Shown piece by piece: positions 26,827 through 39,057 of a DNA stretch of 64,000 nt. The notes below the pieces were generated by a model. It did not search any database and was not told the DNA's origin. It worked only from the letters and a program-made list of their open reading frames with translations. The DNA lies in the NCBI GenBank assembly GCA_964036155.1, contig OZ038423.1, positions 66,355,249-66,419,248 on the forward strand, in the 5' to 3' direction. This DNA is from Diploscapter coronatus (lineage: Eukaryota > Nematoda > Chromadorea > Rhabditida > Rhabditidae). Each line of letters opens with the position of its first letter. Position 1 is the first letter of the stretch. Made by a program: the position numbers and the translations under genes.

Positions 26827-28422
26827 TTTCTGGAAATAATATATTTTCGATCACAATGATTTGGAAGGGTGCACGATATTTGATTTGCTTCATTAATTAA
26901 TTTTTTATGAAACTTGTAAAATGATAATATTCGATAAGCTCAACGAGTTTCACAAATAATATATGCTCATCATACGTGAACGAGTGAAGCAAAACAAAAT
27001 TTAATGGATTATTTGAAATTTTATGAACCGTTGTTTTCTAAGCGCCCGATTTTATATGGAGACCGTCGATGATAGAAAACCATGAAATTAATCATGAATT
27101 GAGTGAAATAATGAGAAAGAATGAATTAATTAACCATCATCATTCTATTTATAAGCATATTGACCGACTAACAGATGCGAAAAAGGTGAACAAGGAAATT
27201 GTGATCCTTTTCGTTTCCATTCATGTATTTATGCCCTTACACATAAACAAGCGCATCCCACGCTGACAATACATCTGTGCAATTCACATAAAACGAAAAC
27301 AAATCGGCGATGAATAATCGCGCAGTTAAGCTAATCGAGCATAATAACCCGATAATTTTGGCCAACAAGCCACAAATATCGATTTTTTGATTAACAAATT
27401 TCTTGATATTTCATATTAAAAAATCTAGACATATGACATTAACTTTTCAACGAATAGTTTGATTTTTGATACCATTTGCACAAATGAGCATCACAGAGCA
27501 AATTAGAAGATTATCATCAAAATAACACAAGAAGATGGTTACGTTGAAAGACTAAAGGATAATTGAAAATCACTGCAAGACGTTAATGAAAAATCGAGAA
27601 AAGTTAGTTGACTAATCGTTGAAAAAGTTAAAAATCGTGCAGCAGGTAATAACATTTATCTAGCCCCAAGATAATTCGATTAGAGACTTGATAAAGTTAT
27701 GAATCGTTCTCTTCATTGCTTCATCAGAATCAGGTGGATTGTTATGATAGTTTTCTGACACTGATATGCTCACTACGCATCTGAAATTTACTTCGCCATA
27801 ATTCATCGAGCAAATTGTTGATTTACTCAGGTTGAAGCTAAATTCGTGTCAGATTATTTAACCTGTATTTTCTAGCTTTATTTTCCAAATAAGCCTACTT
27901 ATTCTTTAGTGATACTTCACTGGCTCAATTTACGAATGGTAATGCACTTTTTCAATTCGAGATATAGAATGGTACTATTTTTAATAGTAGAACAAGGAAA
28001 CAAGAATCCTGTTTTCTCACCTACCTAGGCAGATTTTTAGTCCAATAGGGAAATATAAAGTGGGGATCCGTAAAGCTAATATTTTCTATAGAAAATTGAC
28101 GCGTAAACGGGTCCGGAGTAGGGTTTTAGCGGAGAATTTTGACTTAAGGGAGTTCGCGTTAAGAACCCAGTTCAAATCCTGCCTAAGTCCGAATAAGATA
28201 TGAAACATCAATTCATATCAGTTTTGGGCGGAAACTCCGTTTCCGCTTTTCGAAGTTTTAAAATGAAATTTTCGTTTCCAATTTTCGAAATCTGAAAATG
28301 CGCTTTTCGTCCACACTGATCCATATCAACCTTTTTGGTGTTTATTAATTTATATTATCAAAAGTTTTTAAGAATTTTAGAGTAACACGACACGACCTCC
28401 TCGTCTTCTTAGCCCTGAAGCT
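26827..28422. other. Intergenic region between Kunitz cluster and receptor genes
   Basis: Divergent intergenic region (Kunitz genes on minus, receptors on plus), so it should hold both 5' regulatory regions. No exon was seen. A short transposon-like element occupies 28019-28192. Confidence 0.4.
28019..28192. mobile_element. Short non-autonomous element (CCTAGGCAG family), diverged copy
   Basis: The left end reads ACCTACCTAGGCAG and the right end, reverse-complemented, TCGGACTTAGGCAG. Internal sequence (TTCTATAGAAA, AGGGTTTTAGC, TTTTGACTTAAGGGAG, GTTCAAATCCTGCCTA) matches the better preserved copy at 40943-41122. It is a MITE-like element with no coding capacity. Confidence 0.65.
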
Positions 28423-30159
28423 ATGATTATTTATTCATTCACGGTTCAATCTATCGGCATTATTATCAGTCTCGTCGCTCTTTTCGCGTTGCTCCGAGCT
28501 CGAATATTCGTGAAAAATCCAATTTTCGTCTATGCAATGATAATGCTTGTAGTGAATATAATTGCTGAAATGCTCGATAATGTCCATAATTTGCCTTCGT
28601 TCTATGCGGGAGAATCCATTTTCTGTAAGCAATTTGTTATCAACTGGATATTATAATTTCGATTTTAAATTTGTAATAATTGAAATATCGAATACACAGC
28701 AGCGCAAAAAGTTCGGACACTAACTTGATTCTGAAAATCAAATATTCACCGAGTTATGTTGATTCAATGCTGGCAAAACTCGGAATACGGTTATGGCTTG
28801 ATAACCTTAAAATTATGCCACTTTTCAGTTGATCCTGTGCAAGATAATCCGATAAAATGACTGTTTCTAAAAATCGCGCTGTGTACAAATTTTACCCCGT
28901 CACTCTATATGATAATCTATAACTGAAGATTCAAAATACATTGCAATTTCAGCCCCATTTATGCAGGTCGTGACGATAGCATCAATAAATATAAAGTATT
29001 TCTTGGATATGTTTATAACGGTAGTATTCAGTGTTCTGCATTTAGCGGCTATTTTTCTGCCTACCAAATTCAACCAAATGCGATATGCATTCATGTTCAT
29101 TCCGATCAGTATTGTTGTTATATTGACTATTATCTGCACATGTACGTCATCATCTATTTTTACTGAAGTTACTTTATACAGAATAACTTTCCACAAAATA
29201 GCCGTGTCATCAAAATTTCAAATATTATATTTTGTAGAATTATCGATATTATTTCTGGCTCGTTAAACTTTAAAATCCTTGAAACACATTTTTATTTTCA
29301 AAAAAAGCATGACTCTCGATGAAGCTAGAAAGACCACGATAAACTCTTAGTTATTTAAGCTCAAAAATTTTAGGCCCAATACTGGCATTTGATATCTATC
29401 GATATTATTCGTCTGGTGCTTTCTGGTATTTCGACTTCAATCATCCGTTTACTCAAATCTATGTCTCATTCGATCTGGTCTTACAGGTTCAAAAATGATG
29501 AAGATTCTTGAGAAACCTCAAAGTTTAGGTATTTTGCGTTAGTGCTCTGATAATAATTGACGTTCTAATTATCTACCATTTGTATTCCCTGAAGAAAACT
29601 CACAAAAACGCATTTGTTATTGTGCAGGTAATATACCAACGCCTGAATTTGTATATTGACTTATCTCTGAATTCTAACATCTTTTGAACGAAGCGAATGC
29701 CTACAGTAGTAAGTTAATTAATTTCTGATCATTAGAGTTCGCACAAAAATTAGGCTTATCCAAAATTAGACTTCATGGCAACACGAACTGCTAAAAATAA
29801 CTTGATTACTTTATCCTGCGTTAGTAATTAGATAAAATTTTAAAGATCGAAAACGATATGATAAACCATAATAATATTCAAGAGAATCATGTTAATTCTT
29901 TAGTCGAATAAGGGACTGAGCCGAGAAGCAAAACTGACTATACACTTCACGATTCTGGCATCTTGCTTCATATTTTCATCTTTTTGTTTCTACGTGTTGA
30001 CGAAGTAGGTTCAAAGATCAAACTAATTAGTTTATGATTACCTTAATTAATCGATTTAGAAAATTAGGATTCTGGCGAGTCATAACGACATTTTCAAACA
30101 CTTTGAATTCGAGCAAATGGGCGTTCTATTGCTTCTGCAATGAGAAAGTGAGAACATGA
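28423..30159 (+). CDS. Serpentine (7TM) chemoreceptor-like protein, first of pair
   Basis: A 7-helix nematode-type receptor, probably a chemosensory GPCR; I cannot assign the family with certainty (Srx/Srt-like at best). Exons begin at 28423, about 28953, 29374, 29531, 29907 and 30056. Helices: VQSIGIIISLVALFALL (TM1), FVYAMIMLVVNIIAEML (TM2), a stretch ending VLHLAAIFLPTKFNQM (TM3 and its cytoplasmic end, with His where many receptors have Arg), MFIPISIVVILTII (TM4), ALIIIDVLIIYHL (TM5), LTIHFTILASCFIF (TM6) and NTLNSSKWAFYCFCN (TM7), with stop at 30157-30159. A cysteine (SIFC) precedes TM3. Every exon matches the next gene, and phases agree. A MITE (28693-28907) sits in intron 1. From 29774 on, the gene lies in the duplicated assembly block. 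Confidence 0.78.
28693..28907. mobile_element. 215-bp Tc1/mariner-type MITE in receptor intron
   Basis: The left end is TACACAGCAGCGCAAAAAG and the right end, reverse-complemented, TAGAGTGACGGGGTAAAATT. Both start with TA and carry a GACGGGG/AAA-TTTG-type terminus like the elements at 47732 and 53953. The length is exactly 215 bp, the same as those two. No coding capacity; mobilised in trans if at all. Confidence 0.6.
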
Positions 30160-30776
30160 ATGAAGGAAAAATAATCGAATGGAAAAAGTTAAGATCCGAA
30201 ATTCGCTGAGATGCTTTTGTTGCAAAAAGAAACAGATCGTGGTTGGATCTTCAGACCGATACACACATAATCGAGACCCTACATAATTATTATTCAAATT
30301 GAATTTTATTTTTTAATCGTCTTAATATAAATTTGCATTTAGATTTGAAAGTCGATAAATTTATTATTCATCCAGAGCCAGACAAGTAGCATTCACATAC
30401 ATGACGTGACTGATTTCTGGACTATTTTCACGGAATTGTGAATTGTCACGTTAAGATCAGCACGACAAAAGATTGAAAATAACTTTTCATAATTAGCAAT
30501 TCATCTAGAAACATTCACATCAACACGTATTAGTCAAATACATATTCCTTGAAGTCATCCAAGTATAAAATATTATTATTTTGAGTGTCTCGGATATTTT
30601 GTATCCTTTATTGTGCAACATATTCTATTACATCGGAAAATCTCATCTATTTTTGTAGTAGAAATATATTTTTTACATTTCCCAATTGTATTTGATTCTC
30701 ATCTTTAGTCGTATTCAACAAATTGTGCATACTTTTCAGTAGTTCATAAGTTCCTGTTTTAGTCGGGAGATCAAAA

Positions 30777-32229
30777 ATGGATCCTCAAATCCGTCTCGAA
30801 TTTATTCGGATTTATTCAACAGTCGCACAATCGATTGGGATCGTGACCAGTTTGATAGCACTATTCGGATTACTGAGATCTAGAGTTGCATCGACAAATC
30901 AGATATTCGTCTATCCACTAATTATGCTCATTTGGAATATTCTTGCTGAAATATTGTCGATTATTCATTATCTGCCTTCATACTATGCGCAGGAATCAAT
31001 ATTTTGTAAGTAACGTTTTGGAATTTAAAAATGATGTTGAGAATGGAATGAGTTTGATTTTTGATAAGGAAGTGACTTTTTCATATTTCTAGTTGACTAG
31101 ATTATGCAGTTTCTTTTTACTCAATCAATTAAGATAATCTACTGATATTTAGCTCCATTCATGCAGAACGTGCTCACATTCGTGCTCAACATGCGATATT
31201 TCACCGATTTATTCACTCTTCTTATATTTTCTTTACTGCACATCGTTGCAGTTTATTATCCGATGAAATTCAACAACATGAAACGAATCATAATCTATCT
31301 GCCTCATGTGGTCATTTTAATACTAGCTTGTGCATCCACAGGTTTCTAAAGATCAACTTATTATTTCAGAAAAGTAAAATATCCATAGTCCGAAGTGAAC
31401 TCAAATACACGAAAATTTGACAATTCGTGAAACTTTTAAATGCATCATTAAAACGCATTTTATCTGACGATGATTCTCTGCTATTTCCATATTTTGTATG
31501 CTTCGGTTTTTGTATTTCCCTCACCTCCTCATTAAAATTCGGTCTCGTTATTGATGGAAGTAGAGATTTCTGATGGAGAAACGAAGAAAATACCTACCTA
31601 AATTGAAGCAGACAAAGTGAAAGTGAAATAGATTTTTTTTATCAGTTTGTACGTCTTGATTATAAATGAAAAATTTTCGTGGGAGAGTTCAATTCGTAGT
31701 ATTTTAGTTCCAATGTTGGCTTTGGATATGTACAAATATTATCCTGCAGACGCATTTTGGACTTATGATTACTCAAATACTTATGCGCAAATTCACGTTA
31801 TCCTAAACATCATAATTCAAACGACATCGACTGTATTCGTAGTTGTCATCGATGTCGTGATTATTCATCGGCTGTTTGCACTGAAGACATTTCACACTGT
31901 TGCAATCGTATCGATATCAGTGAGTTTAGAATAGTTTTATCCTTCAAAAATAAACGTTCGCAAAATATTCAAGACTTTCCATGGGGTGAGTCGCGAAATG
32001 AAACTGGCACTGCATTTTATTCTACTTTCGTCGTTCTTCATCTGTAATTCATTATGTTATTACCTATTGTCAAGGTTCAGTTAAAATCCCTTAGCCATGA
32101 AAGTTTAAGCAATTTAGAAAGCCAGGATTAGCTAAACTTGTAGTTCCGTTTATATCGACGCTAAATGTCATGAAATGGGCGATATACACAATTGGAAATC
32201 CCAAGGTATTTTCGACCATTTGCAAATAA
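30777..32229 (+). CDS. Serpentine (7TM) chemoreceptor-like protein, second of pair (left assembly copy)
   Basis: Paralogue of the receptor at 28423 with the same exon layout. The start MDPQIRLEF is followed by AQSIGIVTSLIALFGLL (TM1), FVYPLIMLIWNILAEIL (TM2), SIFC before an intron, LHIVAVYYPMKFNNM at the end of TM3, IIIYLPHVVILILAC (TM4), VPMLALDMYKYY in the second outer loop, STVFVVVIDVVIIH (TM5), LALHFILLSSFFIC (TM6) and STLNVMKWAIYTIGN (TM7), then stop at 32227-32229. About 2.4 kb separates the two receptor starts. The extended N-terminus is absent or not found in the first receptor. Likely an olfactory or gustatory receptor in sensory cilia by analogy; ligand unknown. Confidence 0.78.
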
Positions 32230-33155
32230 TTCTAAGACTGTTTTATTCAAGGTTCGTCGTGCTATTTTCTGTCGGAAGAATGAACAAAACCGACCAAGTG
32301 TTCCAAATTCATCCGATCACAGAACAACTATGCATCACAATCAGAGGGAACAGACTAAATGCTGAAACCATCTGAAAATCATAAAAATTTTATAGGTGGC
32401 TCAAAAATAGATACATTACATTATATCTAAATTAGTTTTTAGTTTATTTACTTTTGCCTTTCGCTGACAACCAATTCCTAATTATTTCAAAGCAAAATGA
32501 AACTATAGGCTGAATGTTGTTCTCGCGAACCTTTCAAAATTATACATTTTTCAATAAGTTTTCCTCCGAAGAACACTTCGCGCGCAAGGCATGATGGGGT
32601 CAAACCTTATCATTGGAGCGGAGCCCAACCCTGCCTGCATTTGCCTTTCCTGGAAAGGGCAGTTCTGAAAGAGAACCACCAACGGTAACAACAGCAGCGG
32701 TTTATTTATTATCATTGATTTTCTTTCGAATAGTTAATAAATTATTATAAAACAATTAACTCGTGTTAACTTTCGATAGACTAACACAACTTCTCCTAGC
32801 AGCATTTCACCATCGTGTTCGTAATCCTTCTTACAGCGCCGAGAGCGAAAGTCCTGGAACCCAACCTTTCGACTCTTACTCTATCATCTCACCCCTTCTT
32901 TCCCCTCTCTTCACAAACCCTACAGACCCACTCTATACTTATTTTTTTCGCCTCCCGATTTAAATGTAGTTACAACTTTGAATGTCCATCAATTGCAAAT
33001 TGATAACATTTCGGGAGTTTTATCTCGAAAATGGCGATAAGCAAGTTTACAAGTCGCTCTGGCCTGACTATTCTTCGACGGCATTTTTAACTGTTATAAT
33101 TCGATTTTATTTGTTCTGTGGTGGTTTCAAACAATCACTTGCGACTTTCAACTCA
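32230..33155 (+). other. Intergenic region before Mpv17 gene (left copy)
   Basis: No exon identified. At 32575-32700 there is a GC-richer segment (CGCGCGCAAGGCATGATGGGG...) and at 32815-32950 a pyrimidine-rich segment, possibly promoter or 5' UTR of the Mpv17 gene. The identical sequence is at 36959-37884. Confidence 0.4.
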
Positions 33156-34302
33156 ATGTCGATGCTGCTGAAATTGGCTCGCAAGTTCCAAAATTCGTTG
33201 ATCAAGAGACCCCTCATCACTAACATCATTAATGGAGGTAATTTTTGTTGAGATTACTTTGACAATAGCATTGCAATAATTTGCGAATTCAAAACTACGA
33301 ATTTTTAGATGATATTCTGAATGATGCTAGCTATCATAGAAGTCCTTTTCCCAATGAAAATGTAATTCGACCGAATTTTAACTGAACAAAAACTGATCTT
33401 GAAAATCTGCCAAATCTTGAATAAAATGGATGAGGGATTGGCTGGTATTCATCCTCTGAAAAATCAAAATTTAGTTAAAACCGAAGAATTAGGGTTTTTG
33501 GTTTTAGGATTTTTGGCTTTCGCTGGTGACGGTATAGCTCAAATAGTCATAGAAGATAATGTGAAGTATGACCTGAAACGTGGCTTCCGGTTTCTCATTT
33601 TTGGCTCCTTTCTTATGGTAAACTGTGCAAGTTTGAGCCAAATATCGAAAACCGTGATTTGTTTGGGCTGTTCCTCTTCATTTCTGGTATCGTATTCTGG
33701 AGAGAACCGTCAAAACTGGGCATCCGAAGATGATTCCTTTGAAACGATTATTCTGCGATCAAGTATGCAAATGGGATATTGGCCAATGGTATTTTGAATT
33801 GGATTGATTGCAGATATTATTTGGACCTCCATTTGACTTTTCTCAACTCTTCATTTTACGAATAATGGAAGGATCGAGTCCTGCAGAAGCTCTCGAGCAG
33901 AACAAAAATGATTGGTGGTCGATTTACAGGAATACTGTCAGGGTAGGATGATTTTTACGATGCTAAACACATAGAAACCGAATCCATACATTTTTCTCGA
34001 GTTGAAAAGAGAACTTTCAAACCTTTATTTTTGACCACTATGATAAGACTTTGATCATAATCTTTCAATATAGTTTATAATTTTGATGAAGAGTTATTAT
34101 TGGAAAAAGATCTACTTTGAATCGTAAATTCTCTGAAACACAATATTACAAGCTGATCTTCGAAATCACAAAAGAAAAAAAAAACGCTTTCAGTTTTTCA
34201 TCTGTGTGCAGCTAGTCAACTTCTACGTGCTTCCTCTCCACTATCGAGTGTTTTGGGTTCAGTCTGCAGCACTGATTTGGCAGACTTACTACTCGTACAT
34301 AA
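33156..34302 (+). CDS. Mpv17/PMP22 family membrane protein, cut by the assembly gap
   Basis: Mpv17-family proteins are four-helix proteins of the inner mitochondrial or peroxisomal membrane. Exons: 33156-33237, 33508-33617, 33667-33762, 33814-33942, 34212 onward; all phases agree. Landmarks: RPLITNIINGG, FAGDGIAQ, PLHFWYRILE, LFCDQILFGPPF, WWSIYRNTVR and VNFYVLPLHYRVFW, the family's C-terminal signature. The gap removes the final residues, which are present in the copy at 37885-39057. One splice site is abnormal: the 49-nt intron 33618-33666 starts GTAAAC but ends GG, and read through it the frame runs FLMVNCASL, out of register with PLHFWY. Either the gene is damaged, or the base is an error, or the site is non-canonical. 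Confidence 0.85.
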
Positions 34303-34502
34303 NNNNNNNNNNNNNNNNNNNNNNNNNNNNNNNNNNNNNNNNNNNNNNNNNNNNNNNNNNNNNNNNNNNNNNNNNNNNNNNNNNNNNNNNNNNNNNNNNN
34401 NNNNNNNNNNNNNNNNNNNNNNNNNNNNNNNNNNNNNNNNNNNNNNNNNNNNNNNNNNNNNNNNNNNNNNNNNNNNNNNNNNNNNNNNNNNNNNNNNNNN
34501 NN
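34303..34502. other. Assembly gap, exactly 200 N
   Basis: Two hundred undetermined bases, a round number typical of a scaffolding placeholder of unknown true size. It is bounded on both sides by the same 4.5-kb sequence. Confidence 0.99.
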
Positions 34503-34888
34503 CATGGCAACACGAACTGCTAAAAATAACTTGATTACTTTATCCTGCGTTAGTAATTAGATAAAATTTTAAAGATCGAAAACGATATGATAAACCATAA
34601 TAATATTCAAGAGAATCATGTTAATTCTTTAGTCGAATAAGGGACTGAGCCGAGAAGCAAAACTGACTATACACTTCACGATTCTGGCATCTTGCTTCAT
34701 ATTTTCATCTTTTTGTTTCTACGTGTTGACGAAGTAGGTTCAAAGATCAAACTAATTAGTTTATGATTACCTTAATTAATCGATTTAGAAAATTAGGATT
34801 CTGGCGAGTCATAACGACATTTTCAAACACTTTGAATTCGAGCAAATGGGCGTTCTATTGCTTCTGCAATGAGAAAGTGAGAACATGA
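34503..34888 (+). pseudogene. Orphan 3' exons of first receptor (assembly duplicate)
   Basis: Contains only the TM6 (LTIHFTILASCFIF) and TM7 (NTLNSSKWAFYCFCN) exons of the receptor at 28423-30159, with no upstream exons because the sequence starts at the gap. Identical to 29774-30159. Best treated as an artefactual fragment and not counted as a gene. Confidence 0.85.
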
Positions 34889-35505
34889 ATGAAGGAAAAA
34901 TAATCGAATGGAAAAAGTTAAGATCCGAAATTCGCTGAGATGCTTTTGTTGCAAAAAGAAACAGATCGTGGTTGGATCTTCAGACCGATACACACATAAT
35001 CGAGACCCTACATAATTATTATTCAAATTGAATTTTATTTTTTAATCGTCTTAATATAAATTTGCATTTAGATTTGAAAGTCGATAAATTTATTATTCAT
35101 CCAGAGCCAGACAAGTAGCATTCACATACATGACGTGACTGATTTCTGGACTATTTTCACGGAATTGTGAATTGTCACGTTAAGATCAGCACGACAAAAG
35201 ATTGAAAATAACTTTTCATAATTAGCAATTCATCTAGAAACATTCACATCAACACGTATTAGTCAAATACATATTCCTTGAAGTCATCCAAGTATAAAAT
35301 ATTATTATTTTGAGTGTCTCGGATATTTTGTATCCTTTATTGTGCAACATATTCTATTACATCGGAAAATCTCATCTATTTTTGTAGTAGAAATATATTT
35401 TTTACATTTCCCAATTGTATTTGATTCTCATCTTTAGTCGTATTCAACAAATTGTGCATACTTTTCAGTAGTTCATAAGTTCCTGTTTTAGTCGGGAGAT
35501 CAAAA

Positions 35506-36958
35506 ATGGATCCTCAAATCCGTCTCGAATTTATTCGGATTTATTCAACAGTCGCACAATCGATTGGGATCGTGACCAGTTTGATAGCACTATTCGGATT
35601 ACTGAGATCTAGAGTTGCATCGACAAATCAGATATTCGTCTATCCACTAATTATGCTCATTTGGAATATTCTTGCTGAAATATTGTCGATTATTCATTAT
35701 CTGCCTTCATACTATGCGCAGGAATCAATATTTTGTAAGTAACGTTTTGGAATTTAAAAATGATGTTGAGAATGGAATGAGTTTGATTTTTGATAAGGAA
35801 GTGACTTTTTCATATTTCTAGTTGACTAGATTATGCAGTTTCTTTTTACTCAATCAATTAAGATAATCTACTGATATTTAGCTCCATTCATGCAGAACGT
35901 GCTCACATTCGTGCTCAACATGCGATATTTCACCGATTTATTCACTCTTCTTATATTTTCTTTACTGCACATCGTTGCAGTTTATTATCCGATGAAATTC
36001 AACAACATGAAACGAATCATAATCTATCTGCCTCATGTGGTCATTTTAATACTAGCTTGTGCATCCACAGGTTTCTAAAGATCAACTTATTATTTCAGAA
36101 AAGTAAAATATCCATAGTCCGAAGTGAACTCAAATACACGAAAATTTGACAATTCGTGAAACTTTTAAATGCATCATTAAAACGCATTTTATCTGACGAT
36201 GATTCTCTGCTATTTCCATATTTTGTATGCTTCGGTTTTTGTATTTCCCTCACCTCCTCATTAAAATTCGGTCTCGTTATTGATGGAAGTAGAGATTTCT
36301 GATGGAGAAACGAAGAAAATACCTACCTAAATTGAAGCAGACAAAGTGAAAGTGAAATAGATTTTTTTTATCAGTTTGTACGTCTTGATTATAAATGAAA
36401 AATTTTCGTGGGAGAGTTCAATTCGTAGTATTTTAGTTCCAATGTTGGCTTTGGATATGTACAAATATTATCCTGCAGACGCATTTTGGACTTATGATTA
36501 CTCAAATACTTATGCGCAAATTCACGTTATCCTAAACATCATAATTCAAACGACATCGACTGTATTCGTAGTTGTCATCGATGTCGTGATTATTCATCGG
36601 CTGTTTGCACTGAAGACATTTCACACTGTTGCAATCGTATCGATATCAGTGAGTTTAGAATAGTTTTATCCTTCAAAAATAAACGTTCGCAAAATATTCA
36701 AGACTTTCCATGGGGTGAGTCGCGAAATGAAACTGGCACTGCATTTTATTCTACTTTCGTCGTTCTTCATCTGTAATTCATTATGTTATTACCTATTGTC
36801 AAGGTTCAGTTAAAATCCCTTAGCCATGAAAGTTTAAGCAATTTAGAAAGCCAGGATTAGCTAAACTTGTAGTTCCGTTTATATCGACGCTAAATGTCAT
36901 GAAATGGGCGATATACACAATTGGAAATCCCAAGGTATTTTCGACCATTTGCAAATAA
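35506..36958 (+). CDS. Serpentine (7TM) receptor-like protein, right assembly copy
   Basis: Same sequence as the receptor at 30777-32229, displaced by 4,729 bp. If the duplication is an assembly artefact, this and the left copy are one locus. See the left copy for helices and exon layout. Confidence 0.75.
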
Positions 36959-37884
36959 TTCTAAGACTGTTTTATTCAAGGTTCGTCGTGCTATTTTCTG
37001 TCGGAAGAATGAACAAAACCGACCAAGTGTTCCAAATTCATCCGATCACAGAACAACTATGCATCACAATCAGAGGGAACAGACTAAATGCTGAAACCAT
37101 CTGAAAATCATAAAAATTTTATAGGTGGCTCAAAAATAGATACATTACATTATATCTAAATTAGTTTTTAGTTTATTTACTTTTGCCTTTCGCTGACAAC
37201 CAATTCCTAATTATTTCAAAGCAAAATGAAACTATAGGCTGAATGTTGTTCTCGCGAACCTTTCAAAATTATACATTTTTCAATAAGTTTTCCTCCGAAG
37301 AACACTTCGCGCGCAAGGCATGATGGGGTCAAACCTTATCATTGGAGCGGAGCCCAACCCTGCCTGCATTTGCCTTTCCTGGAAAGGGCAGTTCTGAAAG
37401 AGAACCACCAACGGTAACAACAGCAGCGGTTTATTTATTATCATTGATTTTCTTTCGAATAGTTAATAAATTATTATAAAACAATTAACTCGTGTTAACT
37501 TTCGATAGACTAACACAACTTCTCCTAGCAGCATTTCACCATCGTGTTCGTAATCCTTCTTACAGCGCCGAGAGCGAAAGTCCTGGAACCCAACCTTTCG
37601 ACTCTTACTCTATCATCTCACCCCTTCTTTCCCCTCTCTTCACAAACCCTACAGACCCACTCTATACTTATTTTTTTCGCCTCCCGATTTAAATGTAGTT
37701 ACAACTTTGAATGTCCATCAATTGCAAATTGATAACATTTCGGGAGTTTTATCTCGAAAATGGCGATAAGCAAGTTTACAAGTCGCTCTGGCCTGACTAT
37801 TCTTCGACGGCATTTTTAACTGTTATAATTCGATTTTATTTGTTCTGTGGTGGTTTCAAACAATCACTTGCGACTTTCAACTCA

Positions 37885-39057
37885 ATGTCGATGCTGCTGA
37901 AATTGGCTCGCAAGTTCCAAAATTCGTTGATCAAGAGACCCCTCATCACTAACATCATTAATGGAGGTAATTTTTGTTGAGATTACTTTGACAATAGCAT
38001 TGCAATAATTTGCGAATTCAAAACTACGAATTTTTAGATGATATTCTGAATGATGCTAGCTATCATAGAAGTCCTTTTCCCAATGAAAATGTAATTCGAC
38101 CGAATTTTAACTGAACAAAAACTGATCTTGAAAATCTGCCAAATCTTGAATAAAATGGATGAGGGATTGGCTGGTATTCATCCTCTGAAAAATCAAAATT
38201 TAGTTAAAACCGAAGAATTAGGGTTTTTGGTTTTAGGATTTTTGGCTTTCGCTGGTGACGGTATAGCTCAAATAGTCATAGAAGATAATGTGAAGTATGA
38301 CCTGAAACGTGGCTTCCGGTTTCTCATTTTTGGCTCCTTTCTTATGGTAAACTGTGCAAGTTTGAGCCAAATATCGAAAACCGTGATTTGTTTGGGCTGT
38401 TCCTCTTCATTTCTGGTATCGTATTCTGGAGAGAACCGTCAAAACTGGGCATCCGAAGATGATTCCTTTGAAACGATTATTCTGCGATCAAGTATGCAAA
38501 TGGGATATTGGCCAATGGTATTTTGAATTGGATTGATTGCAGATATTATTTGGACCTCCATTTGACTTTTCTCAACTCTTCATTTTACGAATAATGGAAG
38601 GATCGAGTCCTGCAGAAGCTCTCGAGCAGAACAAAAATGATTGGTGGTCGATTTACAGGAATACTGTCAGGGTAGGATGATTTTTACGATGCTAAACACA
38701 TAGAAACCGAATCCATACATTTTTCTCGAGTTGAAAAGAGAACTTTCAAACCTTTATTTTTGACCACTATGATAAGACTTTGATCATAATCTTTCAATAT
38801 AGTTTATAATTTTGATGAAGAGTTATTATTGGAAAAAGATCTACTTTGAATCGTAAATTCTCTGAAACACAATATTACAAGCTGATCTTCGAAATCACAA
38901 AAGAAAAAAAAAACGCTTTCAGTTTTTCATCTGTGTGCAGCTAGTCAACTTCTACGTGCTTCCTCTCCACTATCGAGTGTTTTGGGTTCAGTCTGCAGCA
39001 CTGATTTGGCAGACTTACTACTCGTACATAACACAAAAGAAGAGGGCAGAAAAATAG
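37885..39057 (+). CDS. Mpv17/PMP22 family membrane protein, complete copy
   Basis: Full-length version: exons 37885-37966, 38237-38346, 38396-38491, 38543-38671 and 38941-39057, summing to 178 codons including stop, i.e. 177 residues, the family's usual size. The C-terminus continues past the position of the gap as IWQTYYSYITQKKRAEK, a basic tail. The start chosen is MSMLLKLARKF, giving a short positively charged N-terminus before RPLITNIINGG. The intron 38347-38395 has the same GG acceptor seen in the left copy; with that 49-nt intron removed, the reading frame is continuous through the whole family domain. Probable location mitochondrial inner membrane or peroxisome; the molecular role of the family is debated (channel-like). 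Confidence 0.88.

Larger units (their letters stand above)
29774..34302. repeat. Left copy of 4,529-bp perfect direct repeat
   Basis: Reappears at 34503-39031 at a constant offset of 4,729 bp with no mismatch found by eye; all coding segments are identical. It contains the last exons of the first receptor, the whole second receptor, and the Mpv17 gene up to the gap. It ends exactly at the first N. See findings: probably an unmerged contig overlap, not a biological duplication. Confidence 0.95.
34503..39031. repeat. Right copy of 4,529-bp perfect direct repeat
   Basis: Begins immediately after the Ns at a point corresponding to 29774, inside an intron of the first receptor gene, and ends at the position equivalent to 34302, after which the Mpv17 gene simply continues. 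This is the geometry of two contigs overlapping end to end that were placed side by side. Confidence 0.95.

Noticed and set aside
28150..28185. GTTCAAATCC resembles a tRNA B box
   Set aside because: No cloverleaf could be drawn around it and the sequence belongs to the MITE family at 28019-28192.
33651..33657. In-frame TGA in the Mpv17 gene as a possible selenocysteine codon
   Set aside because: The Mpv17 family has no selenoproteins; the 49-nt intron with a defective acceptor explains the break better.
34503..36958. Third and fourth chemoreceptor genes
   Set aside because: Identical to the left copy and bounded by the gap; counted as probable assembly duplicates.
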